A stretch of DNA of 52,771 bases from Bacillota bacterium (GTDB lineage: Bacteria > Bacillota > Clostridia > Christensenellales > Aristaeellaceae): the NCBI GenBank assembly GCA_029548395.1, contig JAKPNM010000013.1, forward strand, positions 1 to 52,771, in the 5' to 3' direction. Both the position numbers and the translations under genes were made by a program. Below the pieces are notes generated by a model. The model was not told where the DNA came from, ran no database searches, and was given only the letters and a program-made list of their open reading frames with translations. Shown here piece after piece: positions 18,591 through 26,338 of the stretch. Each line of letters opens with the position of its first letter. Within the stretch, counting starts at the first letter, position 1.

Positions 18591-19519
18591 AACAACAAAT
18601 CCGCCGGGCTGCGCGCAGATTCGCCCTGGGCACATCAGGGCGCGGCGGTTTCCTGTCAAAGGCGCTGACCTACGGAGTTCTTGTGGGCATGGGCTTTGTT
18701 TACCTGTATCCGGTGCTGTACATGGTTTCCCTCAGCCTGATGAACAGCGCCGACCTGGTAGATTCCACTGTCGTTTGGATTCCGCGCTCAATCAGCCTGG
18801 ACGGGTTCACAAAAGCCATCAACGCGCTGGGCTTTTGGGACGGTCTTAAGGTTTCCGTGTTTCTGTCCTTCAGCGCCAGCCTGTTTCAGACCATTTCCCT
18901 GGCGTGTTCAGGCTATGGGCTGGCGCGGTTTGACCTGCCCCTCAAGAAGCTTTGGTTTGCTTTGATCGTGCTTGTGTTCCTGATACCATCATCGGTCACG
19001 CTCATCCCCCGATACATGCTGTTCAATGGCTACAAGATGGTGGGAACCATCTGGCCGGCCCTCATCACCGCCCTGGGCGGCCAGGGGGTCAAAAGCTCGC
19101 TGTTTCTGCTGGTATTCTATCAGTTCTTCAGCAGTTACCCCAAGGCGCTGGACGAGGCGGCGATGATTGACGGCGCCGGCAGCCTGAGGGTTTTTATCCG
19201 GGTTGCCATCCCGATGGCGATCCCGGCCATCACGGTCACTTTCCTGTTTTCCTTTATCTGGTTCTGGAATGAAACAATGCAGCTCTCTTTGCTTTCCGGC
19301 GCATCCGCGCGCACCCTTCCCATCCGCCTGGCCGCCTTTGTTGACTCCTTTAACAAATTGTATCCAAGCAACGACAACACCTCCGTGGGCGGCGCCCTCA
19401 ACGAGGCCATCCGGCTGGCCGGGACGCTGCTGTCCATCCTGCCCCTCATGATTATTTACCTTTTGCTCCAGAAAACCTTCGTGCAGTCCGTTGAGCGGAC
19501 AGGCATTGCCGGGGAATGA
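18587..19519 (+). CDS. ABC-transporter permease, MalG/UgpE type (second pair)
   Basis: The last gene of the operon: 310 residues, six membrane segments, EAA loop DEAAMIDGAGSLRVFIRVAI at about residue 189, and YLYPVLYMVSLSLMNSADLV after helix 1. The N-terminal KQQIRRAARRFALG is basic and cytoplasmic. It overlaps its partner by 4 bases. After the stop at 19519 there are only 29 bp before the tRNA-derived repeat that marks the left border of the probable genomic island, so the operon abuts the insertion site. Confidence 0.9.
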   Translation: MKQQIRRAARRFALGTSGRGGFLSKALTYGVLVGMGFVYLYPVLYMVSLSLMNSADLVDSTVVWIPRSISLDGFTKAINALGFWDGLKVSVFLSFSASLFQTISLACSGYGLARFDLPLKKLWFALIVLVFLIPSSVTLIPRYMLFNGYKMVGTIWPALITALGGQGVKSSLFLLVFYQFFSSYPKALDEAAMIDGAGSLRVFIRVAIPMAIPAITVTFLFSFIWFWNETMQLSLLSGASARTLPIRLAAFVDSFNKLYPSNDNTSVGGALNEAIRLAGTLLSILPLMIIYLLLQKTFVQSVERTGIAGE

Positions 19520-19548
19520 TACGCAACGCTCGGTATACAGGACGGAAC

Positions 19549-19585
19549 AAAATAGACCCTCGATTTTTTCAATGAAATCAAGGGT
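19549..19585 (-). terminator. Rho-independent terminator in the left repeat
   Basis: ACCCTCGATTT (19556-19566) pairs with AAATCAAGGGT (19575-19585) with one mismatch. On the minus strand the stem is followed by CTATTTTG. It would end the minus-strand operon finishing at 19664 and could also stop plus-strand transcription leaving the permease gene. Confidence 0.65.
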
Positions 19586-19635
19586 TATTCCGATGGGGTT
19601 CATTGGGCTCGAACCAACGACCTCCTCGATGTCAA
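19549..19635 (-). repeat. Orphan 3' half of tRNA-Val plus terminator (left repeat)
   Basis: Direct repeat of 30676-30762, same orientation and length (87 bp), with 8 mismatches by hand count. It contains the T arm and part of the anticodon arm of a tRNA with GAC in the loop, but the 5' half is absent and the CCA end is altered, so it cannot make a tRNA. The hairpin part is still intact. Confidence 0.8.
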
Positions 19636-19663
19636 GGCCAATTTATACTGATGTAAAGCTCTA

Positions 19664-20887
19664 TTACTTCTGCTGCCTTTCCGGGTTCAGGATAAATCCG
19701 AATCTCTCTTTCGTAATTTTGGGAAGCAGGTCAACGACCGCTGTTTTCTTTTCCCAGACCGTATCTGCGGGCACGCCACAGCCTAAGGTCATACCAAAGA
19801 TGTGTTGGGACGTCTCATCAAAAGAGTCATGGCTGGCCGCATAGGTATCTTCCGGAATATCACGATGGTAAAAATGCATTCCGTACTCAGGTGACAATAA
19901 AAATTCCGGGCCGCGCGGATCAAATCCGTATTCTCGCTGCATCTCAGGCTTCTTAAAATATCTCTCTATATACGATGCTTCCCGACATACCTTTTCAATG
20001 ATTTCCTTTTCTGCTGCTGTAATGTCAGGCGCGCAGTATAAAGACAATTCAATCGCGCACGGCAGTGCAACCACACGGGTATGTGCCGTCCGTTCTTCCG
20101 GCAAACTGGTCGCTATACCTGCCTGGTTCAAACGCCGGATGATATCAGGCAGGCGGCTTTGTCCCCAAAAGGGCGTCATGCCATGGTCCGTTGTAATTAG
20201 GATCGTTAGTTTCTCATACAGTCCCGTATCTTCACAACATTGCAAAATGCCCAGAAGTTCCTGACCGATCAGATTCAGCCGTTCCAGAATATCCTGTTGT
20301 CTTTGGGAGAATTCCCTTCGTCTGGGATATTTTTCGTAATCATTGTTATGTCCTAGCGAATCAATGTCATCAATATAGACCGCAACAAAATCGGGAAACT
20401 GCTCATAGATGAATGTCTGATCGCCTGACACAACAGGTTTGCATAGAATCATATCCTTCAGCACCGCCAGGCGGTGGAACGCATTGCTCTTTTCCTGGGG
20501 GCACTTGATGTATGCGCGAACCCTGTCACCCTCAATACAGGGATTGTTCTCCAGCATGAACTGGTGGATAGATGCCACCGTTTTCCCTTCGCGCAAGAAA
20601 AGCTGCGCAATATTCTCCGCGTCACAGGTTCTGCGATGCTTTACCACGCAGGCTCCTTCCCAATCATAGTGCTGATAGAAATTGTGGGTCTGATTACTCC
20701 AGGCTCCGCATAAAATCGCGCTTTGCATCGGGTTGGTGATGGACACAAGGCCACTGCGCAAATTGGTGTAAAGCTTGCCTTTCTGTGTCAATTTCAAGAA
20801 CGGTCCATCCGGAAATTGGCACCGGAGCTGTTCAAGATAGGAATACGAAAATCCGTCAATGTTGATATAAAGCAACTTGTTTTCCAT
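19664..20887 (-). CDS. Alkaline-phosphatase-superfamily phosphodiesterase
   Basis: A 407-residue metal-dependent hydrolase of the alkaline phosphatase/nucleotide pyrophosphatase superfamily. Metal ligands are visible in order: LLYINIDG (Asp11), the nucleophile segment SITNPMQSAIL (Thr about residue 51), YIDDIDSLGHNN, and ITTDHGM followed by PEYGMHFYHRD near the end. No signal peptide is present, so it acts inside the cell on phosphate mono- or diesters. ATG 20887 is preferred over 20899 because GGATGG lies 8 bases before it. It is the last gene of the island operon, 48 bp after the RDD gene. In context it may cleave a phosphodiester in an imported glycoside; that is inference. Confidence 0.75.
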   Translation of the reverse strand: MENKLLYINIDGFSYSYLEQLRCQFPDGPFLKLTQKGKLYTNLRSGLVSITNPMQSAILCGAWSNQTHNFYQHYDWEGACVVKHRRTCDAENIAQLFLREGKTVASIHQFMLENNPCIEGDRVRAYIKCPQEKSNAFHRLAVLKDMILCKPVVSGDQTFIYEQFPDFVAVYIDDIDSLGHNNDYEKYPRRREFSQRQQDILERLNLIGQELLGILQCCEDTGLYEKLTILITTDHGMTPFWGQSRLPDIIRRLNQAGIATSLPEERTAHTRVVALPCAIELSLYCAPDITAAEKEIIEKVCREASYIERYFKKPEMQREYGFDPRGPEFLLSPEYGMHFYHRDIPEDTYAASHDSFDETSQHIFGMTLGCGVPADTVWEKKTAVVDLLPKITKERFGFILNPERQQK

Positions 20888-20935
20888 ATCAAATACCATC
20901 CAAGAAAAACAGGCGGGCGGAAAGAATCGAAATGA

Positions 20936-21442
20936 TTAGCTCAGATAGCTGGTATCCTGCACAACGATCGTGTTCGCCAAGCGATCCCGCAGGCTTTTTC
21001 CATCCTTTGAAAATGCGACCATCAACAAACTGAGAATCCCGGGAACAATCAATAATGTTTCCAGCAGTGTCCTGCATACAAACTCCCGCAGCATCAGGCG
21101 AGACGGGGACATTTCTTCCAGCTTGCTTGCATCCAGCAGACTGACTCGTAAAATCAGCTTGCCAAAGGTCTTGCCATTGCCCAGGATGGCCGGCAGCAGG
21201 CAAAAATAAAATGTCTGGCAGAACAGCCATTTCAGAAAAAAGACTGTCCACATGCGAAACAGCGTCTCAATAAAAATATCCAGCGCGCCATCCACTGACG
21301 GATCCAATGTTTCCATCAGCGTGTCAACCTGTTTCAAATCTCCCATGGTTATAAAATACCAGATCAAAAAAACCAAAATGAAATCCATCATGAAGGCTGC
21401 CAGGCGCTTATATTTGGGTGCGATCAGTCTTTCGTTGTCCAT
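20936..21442 (-). CDS. RDD-family membrane protein
   Basis: A small membrane protein of 168 residues with an Arg near the start of the first helix (YKRLAAFMMDFILVFLIWYF) and the Asp-containing end motif KDGKSLRDRLANTIVV, the pattern for which RDD proteins are named. About three membrane segments are visible. Family members are proposed transporters or membrane adaptors; no role is established here. ATG 21442 is chosen because the upstream part of the longer frame is antisense-like and lies inside the oxidoreductase gene. The start overlaps the oxidoreductase 3' end by 35 bases, implying translational coupling. Confidence 0.75.
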   Translation of the reverse strand: MDNERLIAPKYKRLAAFMMDFILVFLIWYFITMGDLKQVDTLMETLDPSVDGALDIFIETLFRMWTVFFLKWLFCQTFYFCLLPAILGNGKTFGKLILRVSLLDASKLEEMSPSRLMLREFVCRTLLETLLIVPGILSLLMVAFSKDGKSLRDRLANTIVVQDTSYLS

Positions 21443-22706
21443 TTTGCCACAGCTCTTGCATCCATTCGGAAACGCATTTTGCGTTTCCGTTTTCTTTTCT
21501 GGATTCTTCTGCCAACAGCGCCATCGCATGGGATTCAATCGCCTGTTCCAGGGTGGAGTTGAAAGGCGCTCCATGGAGATAACTCTCCATGAAATCCTTC
21601 ATAAACGCTTTATCTCCTCCACCGTGCCCGCGATCATGGACATCCAGCTCCGTCACCGTGGTCTGATCCGTTCTGAAATCCGTGGTTTCGATGAGGTAGG
21701 GTTTTTCAATCGCCCGGATTTCGCCAAACTGGCACATCACCTTTAAGGATCGGTGAGCCGTTGCTGTGAATGCGGAAAGATTAAAGGTAGCCGTCACGCC
21801 ATTGTCGAATTCAATGGCAGCGGACTGATGATCCGCCACGTTGTTGTCGCAATGATACACACATCGTCCATACGGTGATGTGCCCAGGTTTTCCCGCACC
21901 TTATCCTTGCTGGAAAGGTCAAATACCATGGACTTGATTTTCCCGCTGGAATACACTCTGGGGGCGGAATAGGCGCAGCTTTCATTCTGCGGGCAATCGA
22001 CGCACATGGGCGCCATGGTATCAGGATCGTAATGCTTCCGATTGAATATGGACAAATCACCATAGGATGATATATGCCGACAATGGGCATCTCCCAACAG
22101 ATACAGCAAGATATCCATATCATGGCAGCTTTTGGTCAAGGCGAGAGGGCCGCTGGTTTGCTCGTTGTTCCAGGGCCCGCGGACATAGCTGTGAGCAAAA
22201 TGGTAGTAACCGATATTTTCATTGTGCTGAATAGATACCACAGGGCCAAACCAATCGCTTTCCAGTATTCGCCGGATCTTTCCGAAAAACAGGGTGTGCC
22301 GCAGCACATGGCATACCGCAACCATCTGATCAGGGAACGACTTAGAAAGTTTAGCAACCTGCTTTAATTCCTCCAGCGTTGTTGCCACCGGTTTTTCCAA
22401 AATCAGATCATAACCTTTGGCCAGCAACCCCTGAACGCCCCGCAGATGCAGCTTGTCCTGCGTAGCAATCACGGCAACATCAGACAGCCGGGGCTGTTCC
22501 ATCAGCTCCAGATCGGTATTGAATATTTGATTGTCCCGCAAGCCGTAATCTTTTCTGGCGCGAGCCTGCTTGATCGGATCAGGGTCAGCAACTGCAACCA
22601 CCTGATGGTCATTGGGGTAAATTTCATGCAATACGCTTAGGTAGGCGCTTGCGCGCCCACCTAAGCCTACGGCAGAAAAGGTGACCCTTCCCTGCTTTGT
22701 TTTCAT
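21408..22706 (-). CDS. Gfo/Idh/MocA-family sugar oxidoreductase
   Basis: A 432-residue NAD(P)-dependent dehydrogenase. The N-terminal Rossmann fold shows VTFSAVGLGGRASAYLSVL and AVADPDPIKQARA; LILEKPVATTLEEL is the family E-K-P motif, and a catalytic-site H/D pair is suggested in SCHDMDILLYLLG. A four-cysteine cluster (CVDCPQNESC plus CVYHC further on) is an unusual addition and might bind a metal. The ATG at 22706 directly follows the stop of the binding-protein gene, so the two are coupled. It probably oxidises or epimerises a sugar (or sugar phosphate) supplied by the import and glycosidase genes of the same operon. Confidence 0.88.
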   Translation of the reverse strand: MKTKQGRVTFSAVGLGGRASAYLSVLHEIYPNDHQVVAVADPDPIKQARARKDYGLRDNQIFNTDLELMEQPRLSDVAVIATQDKLHLRGVQGLLAKGYDLILEKPVATTLEELKQVAKLSKSFPDQMVAVCHVLRHTLFFGKIRRILESDWFGPVVSIQHNENIGYYHFAHSYVRGPWNNEQTSGPLALTKSCHDMDILLYLLGDAHCRHISSYGDLSIFNRKHYDPDTMAPMCVDCPQNESCAYSAPRVYSSGKIKSMVFDLSSKDKVRENLGTSPYGRCVYHCDNNVADHQSAAIEFDNGVTATFNLSAFTATAHRSLKVMCQFGEIRAIEKPYLIETTDFRTDQTTVTELDVHDRGHGGGDKAFMKDFMESYLHGAPFNSTLEQAIESHAMALLAEESRKENGNAKCVSEWMQELWQNGQRKTDRTQI

Positions 22707-24089
22707 TTACTGGTTCGCCTCAATTTCGTACTGCGCCTTATCGGTGACCTGCTTGACGATATCCTCTATGGAAGTATCCGGTTCGGACCAGATCATCTTG
22801 CAGTAGTTGTTGATGGCGCTGTCACAAGCAGCCTTGGCCTTGCCCTGGGGAGAAGTGATGCCAAACTGCATCAGCTCGGTAGCGGTCTTCAGCAATGGAG
22901 TGGACGCATAGACATCCTGCAATGCGGCTTCGTCCATAGCGGCAATAACAACGGGCATATAGCCGGACACGGCACACATGTGAGCATTGTTCTCCGCGGC
23001 GTTCAGCCAACGCAGGAACTCTGCGGCAGCTTCCTGTTCCTCGATGGGCTTGTTATCCAGGATGATAATACCGGAACCGCCCTGGTTCGTAAAGAACTGA
23101 GTCTGCTTGGGGAAGGGCAGCACGCCGATTTCGAAGCCTGCGTTAGCGGCCTCCGTAGTAAACTTTACGATATTGGAGGAGGTGGTGTAGATCATGCCGA
23201 CCTTTTGCTCATAGAACTCAGAAACGATGATGGTGCCATGATTGGAACGGGAATTGGGATTGAGCATGCAACCTTCGGTAACAAGAGAGCGCCAGAACTC
23301 AAGACCGTTGGCAAAACGCTCATCACCTACAAATTTCAGCTCGGTCACATTGCTGTTATACAGCGCGCCACCCTGTTGGAACATCATGCCCACAGGATCC
23401 AGAGAGTTTGCAGCAAAGCCATAGACGCCGTTTGCTTCATCGGTCACAGCTTTTGCGGCCGCCTTGAAAGCATCCCAATTCCAGTCGGAGTTGTCAGGAT
23501 CGCTCAGCAGCGCGTTAACATCTGGCATGGCAACGCCTTTGGACTCCATGAGGGTCTTATTGTAAACAATGATGTTGCTTGCGCTGGGGAAGTAGGGGTT
23601 GAGCATGTACTTTCCGCTGTACAGAGAATACTGCATCATCCCCTGGGACTGCTGTTGCAGCTGCTCATAGGTAAACACACGGCGCAAATCCAGCGCTCTT
23701 GCTTCATACAGCGGTACGGAAGAAACACCAACAGCAGAGATGACCGGGTTGTTTCCCGACAGAATCGCTGCCTGCAGCTTTTCGTTCAGGGTGCTGGACT
23801 TGTCCTGGTATTCAATGATAACAGCAATGTTCTTTCCGGGATATCTGTCCTTCTGTTCCGCGTTGAACTTATCAGCAAGGTCCTGAATGCCCACACCCAT
23901 GGCAGATGTGGCTGAGTTTGGGATCCACATGGTAATGGTTACTTCTTTATCATGCTTCGCTTCCAAGATGTCCCACGTTTTATCCACATAGATTTCCCTG
24001 TTGAGCCCTGCATTGGGATCAGCCAGAGCGGAAGCGACCATGGACAGAATCATCGCTACAGTCAACAACAACGTGATAAGTTTCTTCAT
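22707..24089 (-). CDS. Ugp-like substrate-binding protein of the island ABC importer
   Basis: A 460-residue extracellular binding protein. The signal peptide (MKKLITLLLTVAMILSMVAS, cleavage after ALA) has no lipobox. The mature segments KEVTITMWIPNSATSAMG, NNPVISAVGVSSVPLYEARA and GGSGIIILDNKP resemble the glycerol-3-phosphate/glycerophosphodiester binder UgpB more than maltose binders. ATG 24089 is selected by GGAGG 6 bases upstream; the longer frame continues into the permease remnant. Its partners are the two permeases and the ATPase upstream in the same operon. The ligand is unknown; a phosphate- or phosphodiester-bearing glycoside is one possibility. Confidence 0.85.
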   Translation of the reverse strand: MKKLITLLLTVAMILSMVASALADPNAGLNREIYVDKTWDILEAKHDKEVTITMWIPNSATSAMGVGIQDLADKFNAEQKDRYPGKNIAVIIEYQDKSSTLNEKLQAAILSGNNPVISAVGVSSVPLYEARALDLRRVFTYEQLQQQSQGMMQYSLYSGKYMLNPYFPSASNIIVYNKTLMESKGVAMPDVNALLSDPDNSDWNWDAFKAAAKAVTDEANGVYGFAANSLDPVGMMFQQGGALYNSNVTELKFVGDERFANGLEFWRSLVTEGCMLNPNSRSNHGTIIVSEFYEQKVGMIYTTSSNIVKFTTEAANAGFEIGVLPFPKQTQFFTNQGGSGIIILDNKPIEEQEAAAEFLRWLNAAENNAHMCAVSGYMPVVIAAMDEAALQDVYASTPLLKTATELMQFGITSPQGKAKAACDSAINNYCKMIWSEPDTSIEDIVKQVTDKAQYEIEANQ

Positions 24090-24102
24090 TTTTTCCTCCC
24101 TT

Positions 24103-24240
24103 TCAAAATATAAATCTTGATTTTCCATCGCCTGCCATCGCCGTTTTAATCCTGCCATTGGCAAAGATATACATCAACAGGATGGAAGCCGATTGAAGCA
24201 TTGTGCCCGTCATAACAACAGTCCATGAAGCGCCGTTGGT
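24103..24240 (-). pseudogene. 3' stub of a second MalG-type permease gene
   Basis: The DNA at about 24118-24240 is a diverged copy of the 3' end of the adjacent permease gene (about 24289-24405). Read on the minus strand it gives ASWTVVMTGTMLQSASILLM then YIFANGRIKTAMAGD and a stop at 24103, parallel to NVAMAGTMIQLAPILLMYIF ASGKIKTAMVGD of the real permease. A stop codon and the loss of homology just upstream show that only the last 40 or so codons survive. It is a remnant of an old duplication or of a replaced permease, lying in the 190-bp gap before the binding-protein gene. Confidence 0.75.
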
Positions 24241-24279
24241 AGGGTTCTAAAAATTCTCACTTTGTTCCTCCCTTCCGCA

Positions 24280-25206
24280 TTAAATTTTGATTTTTCTATC
24301 GCCTACCATCGCTGTTTTAATCTTGCCGCTGGCAAAAATGTACATCAACAGGATGGGAGCCAATTGAATCATTGTGCCTGCCATAGCAACATTCCATTGC
24401 GGCACGCCTTCGTCTACCTGCAGCAGCCCGCGAAGCGCCACTGGCAAGGTTCTTAAACTTTCTCTGTTTGTCATAACCAGCACCCAGTAATACTCATTCC
24501 AGTTGCTGATAAAGGATGTGATCAAATGAGTAATCAATACAGGCGCGATCATCGGCACCATGATCTTGAGCATAATGGTGCGGTTCTTGGCCTTGTCCAT
24601 CCGAGCCGCTTCCAGCACTTCCCCCGGAATGGCTTCAAATGCATTTTTGAACATGAAGATGCCGAACATTGCCACAAGGGACGGCATAATCAGGCCAAAC
24701 CAATTATCCACCAAGCCCATCTTGCTGTAAAAATAGTATACCGGAATAAAAGTTGCCTCTGCCGGGAGCATCATTCCCAGAAGCTTCGAACCCCACAACA
24801 GCTTCTTCCCCTTGAATTTCATGGTTGCAAAGCCAAATGCCGCCGGGATCAATGTAAAATACTGCAGTCCCATCACCAGGATGGAGTACTTTACCGAATT
24901 TCCAACATAATGAGATATACGGGCCTGATTCCAGGCATAGAGGTAATTGTTCCATTGGGGATCTGCCACCCAAATGCCGGGGTCAAAGGACAGCGCATCC
25001 ACCAGCGGACGCAGGGACATGGACGCCATCCAGGTAAAAGGGTACACGAACATCAGACCAACTGCGATTAGAACCAGATAGTTAACGATCTTCAGGCAAT
25101 ACAGCAGCCGCCGCTTGATGCGAACCCAAAGCAGAAAGTGCTCCTTGTCTTTGATCTCCTTCGGGGAGTAGGCTTTGGTCAGGTGAGTGAAGGTTTTGTC
25201 TTCCAT
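24280..25206 (-). CDS. ABC-transporter permease, MalG/UgpE type (island)
   Basis: A 308-residue permease with six predicted membrane segments. The sequence after helix 1 (FTWMASMSLRPLVDALSFDP) and the C-terminal MYIFASGKIKTAMVGD are typical of MalG/UgpE subunits. The EAA loop is LEAARMDKAKNRTIMLKIMV at about residue 198; the usual Gly after the Asp is replaced by Lys. AAGGAGGA lies 9 bases before the ATG. It is 4 bp after its partner permease. Confidence 0.9.
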   Translation of the reverse strand: MEDKTFTHLTKAYSPKEIKDKEHFLLWVRIKRRLLYCLKIVNYLVLIAVGLMFVYPFTWMASMSLRPLVDALSFDPGIWVADPQWNNYLYAWNQARISHYVGNSVKYSILVMGLQYFTLIPAAFGFATMKFKGKKLLWGSKLLGMMLPAEATFIPVYYFYSKMGLVDNWFGLIMPSLVAMFGIFMFKNAFEAIPGEVLEAARMDKAKNRTIMLKIMVPMIAPVLITHLITSFISNWNEYYWVLVMTNRESLRTLPVALRGLLQVDEGVPQWNVAMAGTMIQLAPILLMYIFASGKIKTAMVGDRKIKI

Positions 25207-25210
25207 ACGC

Positions 25211-26338
25211 TCAATCCTCCTTCTTAAAGCCCTTGTTGGCCAGCGCTGTACATGCCGCCACCATGATTGTCAGCACAATGGAACCCACCATAGCAAAACC
25301 GTAATTGAATTTGACCCGGCCGGCGTTATAGATCCAATAACCCAGCACCATGCTTGATCCCTGGGGGCCGCCCTGCGTCATCACGTCAATGGCTGCAAAG
25401 GACTTAAAGGAATTGATGAACTTCATGATGAACACAAAGGATAGCGTAGGCGTCAGCAGCGGCAGGGTGATCTTGCGGAGGATCGTCCATTTGCCCGCTT
25501 TGTCCAGTTTTGCTGCTTCATATACATCCTTCGGCAGGGATTGCAAACCGGCAATAATGATCAAACAGTAGTAGCCTATGGATTTCCAGACTGTCACCAG
25601 CGCCACAGAGAATAGTGATGTTCTGGAGTCCATCAGCCAATTGGGTCCCTTAATTCCAAAAAATGCCAGTATCTGGTTGATGATGCCCTGTGGATCCAGC
25701 ATCAGGACCCACAAAATACCCACAGCCACCATGGAAGAAATGTGGGGCGTGAAAATCATCGTTTGAGCGATGTTGTGAATCTTTGTATTTTTGGAAAGCC
25801 AGGAAGACATCAGCACCGTGACAACCATCAGCAGAAAAACGGTAAGCACAGCAAAGAGGAAGGTGTTGCCGAAGGCCCTCCAGAACTCATCGTCCCGGAC
25901 CAGGACCATATAAAAGTTCCACAGTTTCACAAACTTGGAGCTTTTGATATCCACCAGATCCAGCTTGAAGAACGCGCCCACGATCATGAAGATGAACGGC
26001 ATCAATGTAAAGAAGACGGAGTGGAAGGCTGCCGGAAACATATAGATGTACACCGGATTGATTACACGGAACACTTTGCTTCCGGTCTTGTCGAACCGCT
26101 TTAGCATCTCACAGCGCTTAATCTCCCGTCGAATCATATGGTAGTCTTTGTATGCCTGTAATTCCTGTCCGGCCAGAGACGCTTTGAACCGGCGCAGCTC
26201 CTGTTTTTTATCTGTCAGTTTCTGGCGGAGATGGCCGCGTTCTTGCTTGTTTTTGCATTTTCGCAAAGCCGCTTTCAGTTCGTCGGCAGCGTCCTGCAGG
26301 TCGTTATACCGGCTGCCAATGTCTCTTAAACTCTGCAT
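25211..26338 (-). CDS. ABC-transporter permease, MalF/UgpA type, with coiled-coil N-terminus
   Basis: A 375-residue permease. The first 95 or so residues are a highly charged helical segment (DELKAALRKCKNKQERGHLR, KLTDKKQELRRFKASLAGQE) likely to form a cytoplasmic coiled coil, which is unusual for this family. The permease proper follows from YIYMFPAAFHSVFFTLMPFI with six membrane helices and the EAA loop YEAAKLDKAGKWTILRKITL at about residue 270; Lys again replaces the motif Gly. ATG 26338 is chosen because AGGAGG precedes it by 12 bases; it overlaps the ATPase 3' end by 35 bases. A longer frame to 26395 lies wholly inside the ATPase gene. Confidence 0.85.
   Translation of the reverse strand: MQSLRDIGSRYNDLQDAADELKAALRKCKNKQERGHLRQKLTDKKQELRRFKASLAGQELQAYKDYHMIRREIKRCEMLKRFDKTGSKVFRVINPVYIYMFPAAFHSVFFTLMPFIFMIVGAFFKLDLVDIKSSKFVKLWNFYMVLVRDDEFWRAFGNTFLFAVLTVFLLMVVTVLMSSWLSKNTKIHNIAQTMIFTPHISSMVAVGILWVLMLDPQGIINQILAFFGIKGPNWLMDSRTSLFSVALVTVWKSIGYYCLIIIAGLQSLPKDVYEAAKLDKAGKWTILRKITLPLLTPTLSFVFIMKFINSFKSFAAIDVMTQGGPQGSSMVLGYWIYNAGRVKFNYGFAMVGSIVLTIMVAACTALANKGFKKED

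Noticed and set aside
19491..19844. Plus-strand frame with FIGLEPTTSSMS
   Set aside because: It is the translation of the orphan tRNA half repeat on the wrong strand, not a protein gene.
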